From assembly GCF_000190735.1 (NCBI RefSeq), contig NC_015177.1, positions 3,906,001 to 3,970,000 on the forward strand: DNA of 64,000 nucleotides, in the 5' to 3' direction. This document shows, piece after piece, positions 34,453 through 44,100 of the stretch. Origin of the DNA: Pseudopedobacter saltans DSM 12145. GTDB taxonomy: Bacteria > Bacteroidota > Bacteroidia > Sphingobacteriales > Sphingobacteriaceae. The notes beneath the pieces are model-generated. The model searched no databases. It was not told where the DNA came from and saw nothing but the letters and a program-made list of their open reading frames with translations. The position numbers and the translations under genes are program-made. Every line of letters begins with the position of its first letter. Within the stretch, counting starts at the first letter, position 1.

Positions 34453-36009
34453 ATGAGATTAAAAATGAGGCTATTAGCGCTTGGCTTATTGTTGTTGATA
34501 GGAGTTAATTTAAAAGGACAAGAAGTCGATGCGCCAAAACGGGAATTTAGAGGAGTATGGGTAGCAACGGTCGCTAATATAGATTGGCCAACCAAAGGTG
34601 TTTGGGAAGTAGATAAGCAAAAGAAAGATTTAATTTCCATTTTAGACGAGCATAAAAGACAAGGCATAAATGCGGTTATTTTTCAAATTCGTCCCGCGGC
34701 AGATGCTTTATATGCTAAGTCTGGCGAGCCATGGTCTCAATGGTTGACTGGAGCACAGGGAAAAGCACCAAATGAAACTTTTGATCCCCTTGCTTTTGCA
34801 ATAGAAGAATGCCATAAAAGAGGTATAGAATTACATGCATGGTTTAATCCGTACAGAGCAACTTTTGATGCTGTTTCAGCTATTCACCCAACGCATATTA
34901 CCAAACAAAAGCCGGAGTGGTTTTTCTCTTATGGAGGGAAGAAACTTTTTGATCCGGGAATACCAGATGTCAGAGAATATATCACACAGGTTATTTTAAA
35001 TGTAGTTAAGAATTATGATATAGATGGTGTGCATTTTGACGATTACTTTTATCCTTATGGGATTAAGGGACAAGTTATTAACGACGCGGCAAGTTTCAGA
35101 AATTATAACTACGAAAATATAACCTCAATTGCAGATTGGAGAAGGAACAATGTAGACCGTTTAATTAAAATGGTTTCAGATAGTATCAAACATTACAAAA
35201 ACTATGTGAAATTTGGAATAAGCCCATTTGGAATCTGGCAGAATAAAAGACAAAGTATAGAAGGGTCTGAAACCAACGGTGGAGACTCTTACCACGGACT
35301 CTATGCTGACTCAAGGAAATGGGCAAAAGAAGGTTGGGTAGATTACATTAATCCACAAATTTATTGGTCTTTCGAATCAAGCCCAGCGCCATACGCCAAA
35401 TTAGTTGATTGGTGGAGCGAGAATGCATACGGACGACACCTCTATATCGGACATGGGGCATATCGAATTAACGATCCAAAGGATTATGCATGGAAAGACC
35501 CTAAGCAAATTCCAAATCAGATAATTTACAACAGACAAAATACAAGAGTACAGGGTAGTATCTATTTTAGTTCAAAATCGTTAACCACTAATAGATTGGG
35601 GGTATCAGATTCCCTAGCTAATAATTATTATAAATATCCTTCATTGCCTCCGGTGATGTTATGGGTAGATTCTATAGCTCCGTATAATCCTCAAAATCTG
35701 TTAGCAGCAAATACTGGCAAAAGTATTGTACTATCCTGGAAACAGCCATTGGAGGCTAAAGATAAAGAACCTACATATGGTTATGTGGTTTACCGTTTTG
35801 AAAATGGTGATACTGTAAATACTGAAAAAGCTTCCGCGATAAAGAATATATATTATGGAGATATTACATCCTGGGAAGATAAAGATATTCGGCCGGGAAA
35901 TAGCTATACTTACGTAGTTACTGCTATTGATAGAATGAAAAATGAAAGTGAGTATTCAATTCCGGTAACTATTCTGGTAGAGGAAAAAGCTAGTATAGGG
36001 AAATTGTAA
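34453..36009 (+). CDS. Family 10 glycosylhydrolase-like protein (GHL10)
   Basis: A 518-residue exported protein of the glycosyl hydrolase-like 10 family (PF02638, formerly DUF187). After a signal peptide (MRLLALGLLLLIGVNLKG) the TIM-barrel domain runs from about residue 30 to 350, with typical segments RGVWVATVANIDWP, FQIRPAADALY, LHAWFNPYRA and the acidic DGVHFDDYFYP. A C-terminal fibronectin-III-like domain (about 405-510) follows. The related YngK and DigH proteins act on peptidoglycan glycans; DigH cleaves denuded strands. A second ATG four codons downstream is an equally good start. Confidence 0.88.
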   Translation: MRLKMRLLALGLLLLIGVNLKGQEVDAPKREFRGVWVATVANIDWPTKGVWEVDKQKKDLISILDEHKRQGINAVIFQIRPAADALYAKSGEPWSQWLTGAQGKAPNETFDPLAFAIEECHKRGIELHAWFNPYRATFDAVSAIHPTHITKQKPEWFFSYGGKKLFDPGIPDVREYITQVILNVVKNYDIDGVHFDDYFYPYGIKGQVINDAASFRNYNYENITSIADWRRNNVDRLIKMVSDSIKHYKNYVKFGISPFGIWQNKRQSIEGSETNGGDSYHGLYADSRKWAKEGWVDYINPQIYWSFESSPAPYAKLVDWWSENAYGRHLYIGHGAYRINDPKDYAWKDPKQIPNQIIYNRQNTRVQGSIYFSSKSLTTNRLGVSDSLANNYYKYPSLPPVMLWVDSIAPYNPQNLLAANTGKSIVLSWKQPLEAKDKEPTYGYVVYRFENGDTVNTEKASAIKNIYYGDITSWEDKDIRPGNSYTYVVTAIDRMKNESEYSIPVTILVEEKASIGKL

Positions 36010-36020
36010 TAATTTAGTTT

Positions 36021-37037
36021 TTGATGATGGAACCAATTAAAACAGGTCTTTTGGCATATGGTATGTCAGGGAGAATTTTTCATGCGCCATTTCTTAATGC
36101 TCATGATGGATTTGAATTATCTGCTATAGTTGAGAGAAGTAAGAGCGATGCTATTAATGATTACCCGAATGTTGCACACATTAGGAACTACGAAGATTTA
36201 CTGGCAGATGAATCTATTGAATTAGTTGTAGTTAATACCCCGAATTTTACGCATTATCAGTATGCGAAAGAAGCGCTTAATGCCGGTAAACATGTCTTAA
36301 TAGAGAAACCTGTTGCAGTATTGAGAAAAGAAGCGGAAGAACTTTTTGCTCTGGCATATAGAAAAAATCTAAAAGTTCTGGCTTATCAGAATCGTAGGTT
36401 TGACAGCGATTTCTTGTCTGTAAAAGAAATTTTGGAAAGCGGAAAGCTGGGCAAGATTGTAGAAGCTCATTTTCGTTTCGACAGATATAGAAATGAGATA
36501 AGCTATAAACTTTTTAAAGAAGAAGCAGTTCCTGGATCCGGCGTTCTCTACGATTTAGGTGCACATATCATAGATCAGGCGATTTCTCTATTCGGTGCAC
36601 CATCGGATTTTGAAAAAGTTTACAGCTGCAATAGAACAGGATCTGTTGTTGATGACTATGCCAACTTACATCTTAAATATAAAAGTGGGCCAAACGTATA
36701 TGTAACCACTAATATGTTGGTTGCAGACGAACCGCCAGCCTATAGTATTTACGGTACTAGAGGAACTTTTACAAAACATCGAACGGATATACAGGAAACA
36801 CAGCTACTGGCAGGAATGTTGCCAACAGACACTATATATGGCATCGAGAATGAAAATTGTGAAGGGAGATTGGTTTATATGACTGAAGTTGGAGAGAAAA
36901 AAATAGAAGAAATACCTGCTGGAAAAGGTAACTATATGATGTTGTTTGATGAAGTATACAACACGATCAGAAGAGATACGGAATATTTTGTCAAACAGAG
37001 TGATATATTAAGCCAATTAGAGCTTTTAGAAAAATAA
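36021..37037 (+). CDS. Gfo/Idh/MocA-family oxidoreductase
   Basis: A 338-residue NAD(P)-dependent sugar-type dehydrogenase. The N-terminal Rossmann domain has the nucleotide motif GLLAYGMSGRIFHAPFL, then VLIEKPVAVL with the conserved Lys, and AYQNRRFDSDFLSV. The C-terminal alpha/beta domain includes SGVLYDLGAHIIDQAISLFG, which holds the usual catalytic-region His. It has no signal peptide. It follows the GHL10 gene after 11 bases and may act on a released sugar, but substrate and direction are unknown. Confidence 0.9.
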   Translation: MMMEPIKTGLLAYGMSGRIFHAPFLNAHDGFELSAIVERSKSDAINDYPNVAHIRNYEDLLADESIELVVVNTPNFTHYQYAKEALNAGKHVLIEKPVAVLRKEAEELFALAYRKNLKVLAYQNRRFDSDFLSVKEILESGKLGKIVEAHFRFDRYRNEISYKLFKEEAVPGSGVLYDLGAHIIDQAISLFGAPSDFEKVYSCNRTGSVVDDYANLHLKYKSGPNVYVTTNMLVADEPPAYSIYGTRGTFTKHRTDIQETQLLAGMLPTDTIYGIENENCEGRLVYMTEVGEKKIEEIPAGKGNYMMLFDEVYNTIRRDTEYFVKQSDILSQLELLEK

Positions 37038-37081
37038 ATACCTGGTTTTGAGTTAGGTAAATTTAAAAATCAAAAATAGTA

Positions 37082-37110
37082 TTGTAAATAGAAACAAATG
37101 TTTATATTTG
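37082..37110 (+). promoter_or_regulatory. tRNA-Asp promoter
   Basis: TTG (37082-37084) and TATATTTG (37103-37110) are separated by 18 bases, matching both elements of the Bacteroidota consensus (TTG, 17-23 bases, TAnnTTTG). This is the clearest promoter in the window. The leader before the tRNA is about 25 bases. Confidence 0.75.
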
Positions 37111-37138
37111 CACTCCCAATCGCAAGGAATGGGAAAAA

Positions 37139-37212
37139 GGTCTGGTAGTTCAGCTGGTTAGAATACATGCCTGTCACGCATGGGGTCGCGGGTTCGAGTC
37201 CCGTCCAGACCG
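37139..37212 (+). tRNA. tRNA-Asp (GTC)
   Basis: A complete cloverleaf. Acceptor GGTCTGG pairs with CCAGACC (37205-37211), with discriminator G as expected for Asp. The anticodon stem CATGC/GCATG holds loop CTGTCAC with anticodon GTC at 37173-37175. The T arm is GCGGG TTCGAGT CCCGT. CCA is not encoded. A terminator follows at once. Confidence 0.97.
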
Positions 37213-37213
37213 C

Positions 37214-37243
37214 AAAAAAGGTTAACTTAGGTTAACCTTTTTT
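37214..37243 (+). terminator. tRNA-Asp terminator
   Basis: Arms AAAAAAGGTTAAC and GTTAACCTTTTTT with a TTAG loop, directly after the tRNA. Confidence 0.85.
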
Positions 37244-38014
37244 CGTTTATAACTAATTTGTTTGTGTCATTAAGGGATCAAAATTATTGGGGGGATAAAA
37301 TTGAAGAATATATCTTGATAACCCTGAACATAAGGCATTCGACATTTTTTACTCTCCTTAATTGAGTTCTTAGGCATTTGGTCTTTGCGTTCAAGCATTC
37401 TGATGAGGTGGTTCTGCTTTATCGGTTTTTACCTTCTTTCCGTTCAGCGGTCGTTTTTGTTGGTCCTGATTAGAGATGGACTAGCTGGTTTGCGTGGAGC
37501 TTTGATTAAATCGGCTGGCGGCTGGTCTTTTGCAGTGCTTAGTGTATTTTTATTTCAAAAAAGCCAGACTGACTCCACAAGGGAAGTATTTGCCGAGTTT
37601 TGTGCTTAACTTTGGTGCAAGGCGAGATCTGTTTAAAAGGAAAGGGTCGATTTATTTTACTGTATCAGATGTTTTTGAAAGTCAACGTCAGAAAGCGGAG
37701 TTAACCAGTGTTGGTTTAATCCAAGATATATATACTCGTGGTAATTCGCGGATTGCCTACCTCGGAATGAGTTACAATTTTGGGATAGTGAAAAGGAAAA
37801 AAGAACTCACATTTGAAAATACGTTGTAAATATCGTTATGAGTTTATGGAAAAGTTTTATTGCTCTTTACGGTTGATTTTTATAGGACATCCGTCGATAA
37901 GTAAGCGAATCGAAAGATTAATCAGGTTGAGAAAATAAGCTCTCTGCAATTTATCTTTCTATTTGGCTACTCCTTTATTTACCTTAAGGGTTCTTTATAA
38001 TAAACCTGATATTA
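37244..38014 (+). other. Gene-poor stretch after tRNA-Asp
   Basis: About 770 bases between the tRNA terminator and the GH18 gene. The only recognisable coding sequence is the barrel-gene remnant at 37557-37829. In 37244-37556 and 37830-38014 I see no gene with a start, conserved motif or signal peptide on either strand. The stretch looks like decayed DNA at a tRNA-proximal site. No copy of the tRNA 3' end that would mark an integrase att site was noticed. Confidence 0.6.
37557..37829 (+). pseudogene. 3' remnant of an outer-membrane beta-barrel protein gene
   Basis: About 90 codons in frame to a stop encode the tail of a TonB-dependent-receptor-like barrel protein of the Bacteroidota outer-membrane beta-barrel type. 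Features are TPQGKYLPSFVLNFGARRDL, then GSIYFTVSDVFESQRQ, then RIAYLGMSYNFGIVKRKKE, i.e. the last barrel strands and the basic tail. Upstream, the frame has no start, signal peptide, plug or other strands, so the 5' part of the gene (expected about 2 kb) is missing. It was probably lost in a deletion or left behind by a rearrangement near the tRNA. Confidence 0.65.
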
Positions 38015-39019
38015 ATGAAAGAGAAATTACTTAATCTAAGCTTTGTCTTATTGGCCTTTTTTTCGTTTAAATCTGTAGAGTCAAAAGAGAAACCGAAAGT
38101 AATTGTAGCATATGTTACATCGTGGAGCAGTGTAAAGCCAGATCCCTTTTTAATGACACATATCAATTATGCGTTTGGGCATGTTAGCCAGGACTTTAAA
38201 GGAGTGAGAGTAAGTAACGAGTCGAGGCTTAGAGAGGTTGTAACCTTGCGAACTAAAAATCCTAAGCTGAAAGTTTTATTGTCAATTGGAGGATGGGGAA
38301 GTGGAAACTTTAGCGAAATGGCTGCCAGCGATACATTAAGAAAAAGCTTTGCTAAAGATTGTTCTGCAAAAGTAAAAGAGTTTGATTTGGATGGTATAGA
38401 CATAGACTGGGAGTATCCCACATCTAATGCGGCAGGCATCTCAGCTTCTCCCGCAGATTACTATAATTTCACGCTTTTGATGAGAGATATCAGAGAGGAG
38501 ATAGGCAAAAAAAAACTATTGACTTTGGCAACTGCGGCAAGTGCAGAATTTATTGATTTTAAAGGTATAAACCCTTATATAGATTTTGTAAATGTGATGA
38601 CTTACGATATGGCTACGCCGCCATTCCATCATGCAGGGCTCTACCGTTCTGAATTTACTAAGGGCTTATCGGTTGAAGAAGCAATTTTAAAACATTTTAA
38701 TGCGGGTGTTCCGTATGATAAGTTGGTTATGGGAATCCCGTTTTATGGGAGAGGGAATAAAGAAATTGGCGGGTTTACTAATTATAGGAATATTCTGGAG
38801 CTGAAAGGATATGAACGTAAGTGGGACGAGGTTTCGAAAGTTCCTTATTTGGTAGATTCGGCAGGAAATTTCGTTTGTACCTATGAAGATTCAGAATCTA
38901 TCGCCTACAAAACCGAGTTTATTAAGAAAATGGGCCTTCTAGGGGGAATGTACTGGGATTATGCCGGTGATACTAATGATGCCGTTTTAGCTAAAAAAGT
39001 AAAAAAAGGACTCCTGTAG
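38015..39019 (+). CDS. Glycoside hydrolase family 18 protein
   Basis: A 334-residue secreted GH18 enzyme (chitinase or endo-beta-N-acetylglucosaminidase class). A signal peptide (LLNLSFVLLAFFSFKSVES) precedes one TIM-barrel domain with the catalytic signature LDGIDIDWEYP near residues 127-137 (DxxDxDxE, Glu as acid), the upstream LLSIGGWGSGNFSEMA, and the downstream VNVMTYDMATP and GGMYWDYAGD. No carbohydrate-binding module or lipobox. It precedes the PUL sigma factor by 168 bases and could supply oligosaccharides to it, or be independent. Confidence 0.93.
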   Translation: MKEKLLNLSFVLLAFFSFKSVESKEKPKVIVAYVTSWSSVKPDPFLMTHINYAFGHVSQDFKGVRVSNESRLREVVTLRTKNPKLKVLLSIGGWGSGNFSEMAASDTLRKSFAKDCSAKVKEFDLDGIDIDWEYPTSNAAGISASPADYYNFTLLMRDIREEIGKKKLLTLATAASAEFIDFKGINPYIDFVNVMTYDMATPPFHHAGLYRSEFTKGLSVEEAILKHFNAGVPYDKLVMGIPFYGRGNKEIGGFTNYRNILELKGYERKWDEVSKVPYLVDSAGNFVCTYEDSESIAYKTEFIKKMGLLGGMYWDYAGDTNDAVLAKKVKKGLL

Positions 39020-39187
39020 TGGTATTGTAGTGGTGTTCTTTATTGTGTTTTTTATAGAAAGCAATATGTTTGTAAACGAAGACAGTCCAATTTGAAACCT
39101 AAAATCCTTTGTCTTGATCTTTATTTTACAACGGGAAATTCTTTCGTTGTTTTAAAGGTTTGAGTTAGGATGTTGTTGTGAATTAAG

Positions 39188-39787
39188 ATGACCAAAGATG
39201 TTTTTGTTGCATTAAGTGATGAGGAACTTTTGAAATTTATTTCTGAAAGGAATGAATTAGCATTTGAAGTTCTTTATAATAGGTATCAACGTAAAATATA
39301 TACTTTTGCTCTTAAAGTGCTCAAACACGAAGAAAGAGCCGAGGATGTGGTACACGAAATTTTTTTAAGGTTGTGGCAGCACTCTCAACCTGCACAAATC
39401 AATAATCTCGAAGCTTATCTACGGATTGCGACGAGGAATTATTCTCTAAAAGTGCTTCGAAGACTGATTGTCGAAGAAAATGCTGCTGAAAGAATTGTAA
39501 ATACACAGATGGGCCGCCAATTATCGGATATAGAGGAGCAGATTTTTTTTAAAGAGATTGATGGTCGCTATCGTGAGGTTTTAAGTAAAATGCCGTCGCA
39601 GCAGCAAAAAGTATATATACTTTGTAAGGAAGAGGGACTTAAATATGAAGAAGTAGCAGAAAAAATGGCTATTTCGAAACTTACCGTAAAAACGCACATG
39701 CAACATGCATTGCGTTTTATGCGGTCTAACCTAATAAAATATACAGGTACTGTTCTGATACTTATACTATTGAAAAGTTTTTTTTAA
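39188..39787 (+). CDS. ECF-type RNA polymerase sigma factor
   Basis: A 199-residue sigma-70 family ECF factor of the Bacteroidota FecI-like type. Region 2 lies at about residues 25-90 (FEVLYNRYQRKIYTFALKVL, AEDVVHEIFLRLW) and region 4 at about 125-180 (LSKMPSQQQKVYILCKEEGL, YEEVAEKMAISKLTVKTHMQ). A hydrophobic tail (TGTVLILILLKSFF) ends the protein. It is followed 92 bases later by its probable anti-sigma factor, then by the STN-containing SusC. It should activate this locus in response to substrate uptake. Confidence 0.94.
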   Translation: MTKDVFVALSDEELLKFISERNELAFEVLYNRYQRKIYTFALKVLKHEERAEDVVHEIFLRLWQHSQPAQINNLEAYLRIATRNYSLKVLRRLIVEENAAERIVNTQMGRQLSDIEEQIFFKEIDGRYREVLSKMPSQQQKVYILCKEEGLKYEEVAEKMAISKLTVKTHMQHALRFMRSNLIKYTGTVLILILLKSFF

Positions 39788-39879
39788 AAAAGGCGTCAAT
39801 AACAATACTCCTATTGTAGAACTTGTGGGTCTTATCTATGAAAAGGCAGTAATACGTCTTACCCAATCGGTTTTTTGTA

Positions 39880-41064
39880 ATGGAAAAAGATCAACGCATA
39901 AGTTATTTATATCAGCGCTATTTAAATGGAAATTTGCTCCCTGAAGAACATCAGGAGTTAAAAGAATATTTGTCTGATTTTGCTTATGGCGATGATTTTA
40001 ACCGCGCATTGGACGATACCTGGAATGCTTTGGATGAGAATCAGTTGGTTGGGTTGGAAGATTATAAGGCAAAGGAAATTTTCGATGATATTTTGAAAAG
40101 GAGAAAAGGAATTAGATGGTTTGGTGAATATTTCAAAACGCTAACTGTAGCTGCTTCGATTATACTGGTGAGTATTGTGACCATTTTGTTCTTGAAAAAA
40201 TCTTACAAAAGCGATTTATCTGAAAAATTAAGTCTGGAACAGGAAATTTTGCCTGGAGGAAATAAAGCATTTTTAACCTTAGGGAATGGAGAAAGCATCG
40301 ACCTAAGTGAAGAAAAATCCGGGATAAAAGTTTCCGATGCAGGTATTTCCTACGTTAACGGAGCAAATATTATAGAAGGAAAAAAAGGAGATAATTCTTC
40401 TACTTATCTAGTTTTGAATACGCCAAAAGGCGGAGAGTACCAGATTACACTTTCTGATGGGACGAAGGTTTGGTTGAATGCGGAAAGTAAACTTAAATAT
40501 CCCTTTAAGTTTCAAGGAAAAGTAAGGAACGTAGAGTTGGAAGGTGAAGCTTATTTCGAAGTTGCGAAATCTAAAGATCAACCTTTTATAGTACAAAGCA
40601 GAGGGCAACAGGTTAAGGTGTTGGGTACTCATTTTAATATTAATACTTACGATACCGAAACAAAAACAACTTTAGTTGAGGGGAAAGTCAGGGTAGATAA
40701 GCAAGATCAGAGAGGCGAAAAAACGTCTGTTATCCTAAAACCGGGAGAGCAATCGGTCGTACAGCCTTTCGCCAGTCAGATAGATGTGCAGAACGTAAAT
40801 ATTTTAGAATTTCTGGATTGGAAGGATGGTCTTTTCGTATTCAATAATGAATCTATTGTAAGTATAGCAAAGAAACTGTCGAGATGGTATGATGTGGATT
40901 TTTCTTTTCAGGGAAATGTAAATAATGTAAGATTCTCTGGTAATTATTTACGTAAAAATACTTTAACCAATTTACTTAAAAATATAGAACTAACCGGTTC
41001 TGTGAAATTTAAAACTGAAAATTTAAAAGAAGGAAGGAGGATTATGGTAATAGCCAATTACTAA
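39880..41064 (+). CDS. FecR-family anti-sigma factor
   Basis: A 394-residue inner-membrane anti-sigma factor. A cytosolic N-terminal part (1-85) binds the sigma factor, a transmembrane helix (about 90-107, LTVAASIILVSIVTILFL) spans the membrane, and the periplasmic part contains the FecR domain (about 180-275, LNTPKGGEYQITLSDGTKVW and YFEVAKSKDQPF) and a DUF4974-type end (about 320-392, VSIAKKLSRWYDVDFSFQG). In the known mechanism the STN domain of the partner receptor contacts the periplasmic part and frees the sigma factor. Confidence 0.94.
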   Translation: MEKDQRISYLYQRYLNGNLLPEEHQELKEYLSDFAYGDDFNRALDDTWNALDENQLVGLEDYKAKEIFDDILKRRKGIRWFGEYFKTLTVAASIILVSIVTILFLKKSYKSDLSEKLSLEQEILPGGNKAFLTLGNGESIDLSEEKSGIKVSDAGISYVNGANIIEGKKGDNSSTYLVLNTPKGGEYQITLSDGTKVWLNAESKLKYPFKFQGKVRNVELEGEAYFEVAKSKDQPFIVQSRGQQVKVLGTHFNINTYDTETKTTLVEGKVRVDKQDQRGEKTSVILKPGEQSVVQPFASQIDVQNVNILEFLDWKDGLFVFNNESIVSIAKKLSRWYDVDFSFQGNVNNVRFSGNYLRKNTLTNLLKNIELTGSVKFKTENLKEGRRIMVIANY

Positions 41065-41086
41065 ACCAAAAAGCAATTATAAAAAA

Positions 41087-41112
41087 TTCAGGAGTGTTAG
41101 CGCACCCCTGAA
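41087..41112 (+). promoter_or_regulatory. Hairpin in the SusC leader
   Basis: Arms TTCAGGAGTG and CACCCCTGAA pair over 10 bases with one mismatch and a 6-base loop, 75 bases before the first SusC gene and 23 after fecR. No T-tract follows, so a stability or translation-control role is likelier than termination. Confidence 0.4.
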
Positions 41113-41187
41113 CATAACAATTCTTTGAATTGCAAAGGGCGAAACAAACCTTATTAAGTACGAAAAAATTTATTTAACCCAAATCAA

Positions 41188-44100
41188 ATGTATAAAAAAT
41201 ATTCGGCAAGATTATACCGGACGCATACCTGCTGTCTTAAAAAATACTTTATTGCTATGAAACTTACTGTTATACTTTTAACAGTTGCTTTTTTACAGGC
41301 TTCTGCAGCTGGATTTGCTCAGAGGGTTAGTATCGATGTGAAAAAGACATCGGTAAAGGACGTACTGTACAACATAACGAAACAAACGGGTTATAGCTTT
41401 ATAGCTAACGGCGCTATTTTAGAAAAATTAGATCCGGTGACCTTACAGGTCAAAAATGAGGACCTTAAAAAAGTACTCGATAAAATTTTTGACGAAGACA
41501 AGTTTGAAATTCTCTTTAACGAAAGCCAGACCGTGGTGATAAAAGGGAGAAGTAATAAGTTTTCTATTTTACAAAATCGAACGGTAAGAGGAAAAGTAAA
41601 AGATGACAGGGGAGAGGAATTGCCAGGCGTTTCTGTTTCAATTAAAGGGACATCCGTAGGTGTACTCTCCGATGTAAACGGTAATTTTACGCTGGCTAAT
41701 GTACCGCCAAATGCGGTGCTGTCATTCTCTTTTATAGGGATGGAGCCACAAGAGATTTCTTTAAACGGGCGGGCAGAAATTGCCGTCGTGATGAAGAGCC
41801 ATGTAATCAATGTTGAAGAGGTTGTTGTGGTTGCTTACGGGCAGCAGAAAAAGGAATCGGTAACAGCGGCCATATCAACGGTTTCTTCAAAAGAATTGGT
41901 GCAGTCTCCGGTAGCGAATATCAGTAATGCTTTAGCTGGAAGACTTTCTGGTCTTACAGCAATTCAGCAAAATGGTAAGCCGGGAACAGATGCAACTACT
42001 TTATATGTTCGTGGGGTAGGTACATATACAGACCAGACAAGTCCTTTAATTATGGTAGATGGTGTAGCCAGGGAAAGCTACAATGAAATCGACCCTAATG
42101 AAATTGAAACAATCAGTATCTTAAAAGATGCGTCGGCAACTGCTGTTTACGGTGTAAGGGGAGCTAATGGTGTAATCTTAATTACCACAAAACGAGGTAA
42201 AGAAGGTGCTCCGAAAATCACTGCATCTGCACAGACCGCAATTTCGGAATTTACCAAAAAACCAACTTTTGTGAACTCTTATGAGTATGCAATGCTTCAA
42301 AATGAAAAAAGCTTCCAGACTTATTGGATCAATCATGCAAGAGATGCTGATATAACAACATGGAACGACTTTTTAGTGAAAAGAGAGGCAAATTGGATTA
42401 AGGAAGCTTCATTATATTACAGTCCTCAGGAGATGCTGTATTATAAAAATGCTCATACTCCAACGTTAGAAAATGGACAGAGAAATCCTTATTATGATCC
42501 ATACTTCCACCCTGACGTTAACTGGACAGACCAAATCTTTAAAGATTTTGCCCCTCAAAGCCAAATTAACGCAAATATTACCGGAGGAACAGAAGCGCTT
42601 AAATACTTTGTGTCTCTCGGATATTTGACGCAAGGAGGGCTGTTTAATACAGACTACATGCCTTTTTCCAAGGAGATGGATTTTAGGAAAAGGCGTTATA
42701 ACCTGAGAGGGAATTTTGATTTTGACGTTAATAAAAACTTCAGGATATCGGTTGATGTTGGAACCCAATTCGTGAATATCAGCGGAATGGATAATGACGG
42801 ATATGCCTGGGAGAAAAGAATTTTATGGTCAACTCCGCTTTCTTCACCAGGTATAATTGATGGAAAATTTGTTGTGCCTTATTCAAATCCAAATACTGCT
42901 TTAAACCCGCTTTATGAAATAGCTAATAGTAATAATTATAATCTGACAGATAACAGTACATTGAATTCTTCTGTGCGTTTGTCGCATAAACTGGATTTTA
43001 TTACTAAGGGGCTTTCTATTAATGCAAGAGGAGCGTATGACAGCTATTTCTCTAGCAGATCCGGCGGTAAATTTTCTCCTATTTACTATGGTATAAGCCG
43101 CAATCCAAATGGAGATAATTTGGACCCTATTTTCTCACAATTGAAGGAGGTAACACCTGCAGAGAGATGGTCGCCTTGGTACAATGGTAAATGGCGTAAG
43201 GTGTATGGCGAGTTTGCGCTTAATTACGGTAGAACCTTTGGTGGTCACAATATAACAGGATTATTACTTTATAATATGGAGAAGTTGTTTAATCCGTATC
43301 TGGCATATCATCTTCCAAAATCTTATTTGGGAATGGCCAGCCGCTTTACCTATGGTTATAAAGGACGTTATCTGGGAGAGTTTAATATGGGATATAACGG
43401 ATCTGAAAATTTTCCGGAAGGTAAAAGATTTGGATTCTTACCTGCATATTCTTTAGGATGGGTGGCTTCGAATGAAGACTTTTTTCCAAAAAATGATTAT
43501 ATAAGTTATTTGAAGATTAGGGGATCAAGAGGGAAAGTGGGGAATGATAACATTGGGGGGGCCAGATATCTGTATCTTCCTGATGTTTGGGCTTACGGAG
43601 GCTCGGGCTACTCTTACATGGGCTACACCTTTGGGACTTTAAATGATAAAAACACATTGCAGGGAGCTCAGGAAGGGACTTTAGGTAATCCTAACGTTAC
43701 CTGGGAAACGGCCACAAAATCTAATATCGGATTCGAGTTACACCTGTTTAAAGATAAGTTGTCATTTACATATGATTATTTCCATGAGAAAAGGATAGAC
43801 ATTTTATCTTACAGAGGGACTGTGCCGGCTATTGTTCAGGCAACTTTGCCTCCTTATAACCTGGGACAGGTTAAAAACTGGGGTAATGAACTGGAAGTAA
43901 GCTTTAGAGATAGCAAAGGTAGTGTAGGATATTGGGTGAAAGGTAATTTCTCTACAAACCACAACAAAATTGTTTTTCAGGATGAAGCTATTGCAGATGG
44001 TTTAGAATATCAGGCAACCACGGGTAGGCCAATTGGCCAAGGGCTTTACTTACAGGCTGAGGGCTTATATACCTCGTGGTCGGATTTATATAAAATTGAT

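Noticed and set aside
37139-37212. tRNA-Asp as an integrase attachment site of a current island
   Set aside because: No integrase gene is present and no second copy of the tRNA 3' end was noticed in the window; only the decayed remnant suggests past change here.
37385-37609. Open frame before the barrel remnant
   Set aside because: It overlaps the remnant in another frame, its product matches no barrel or other family, and no promoter is near.
41391-41810. Open frame antisense to the first SusC
   Set aside because: It overlaps the STN and carboxypeptidase-like domains of a clearly coding gene, and its product looks like reversed codon bias rather than a protein.
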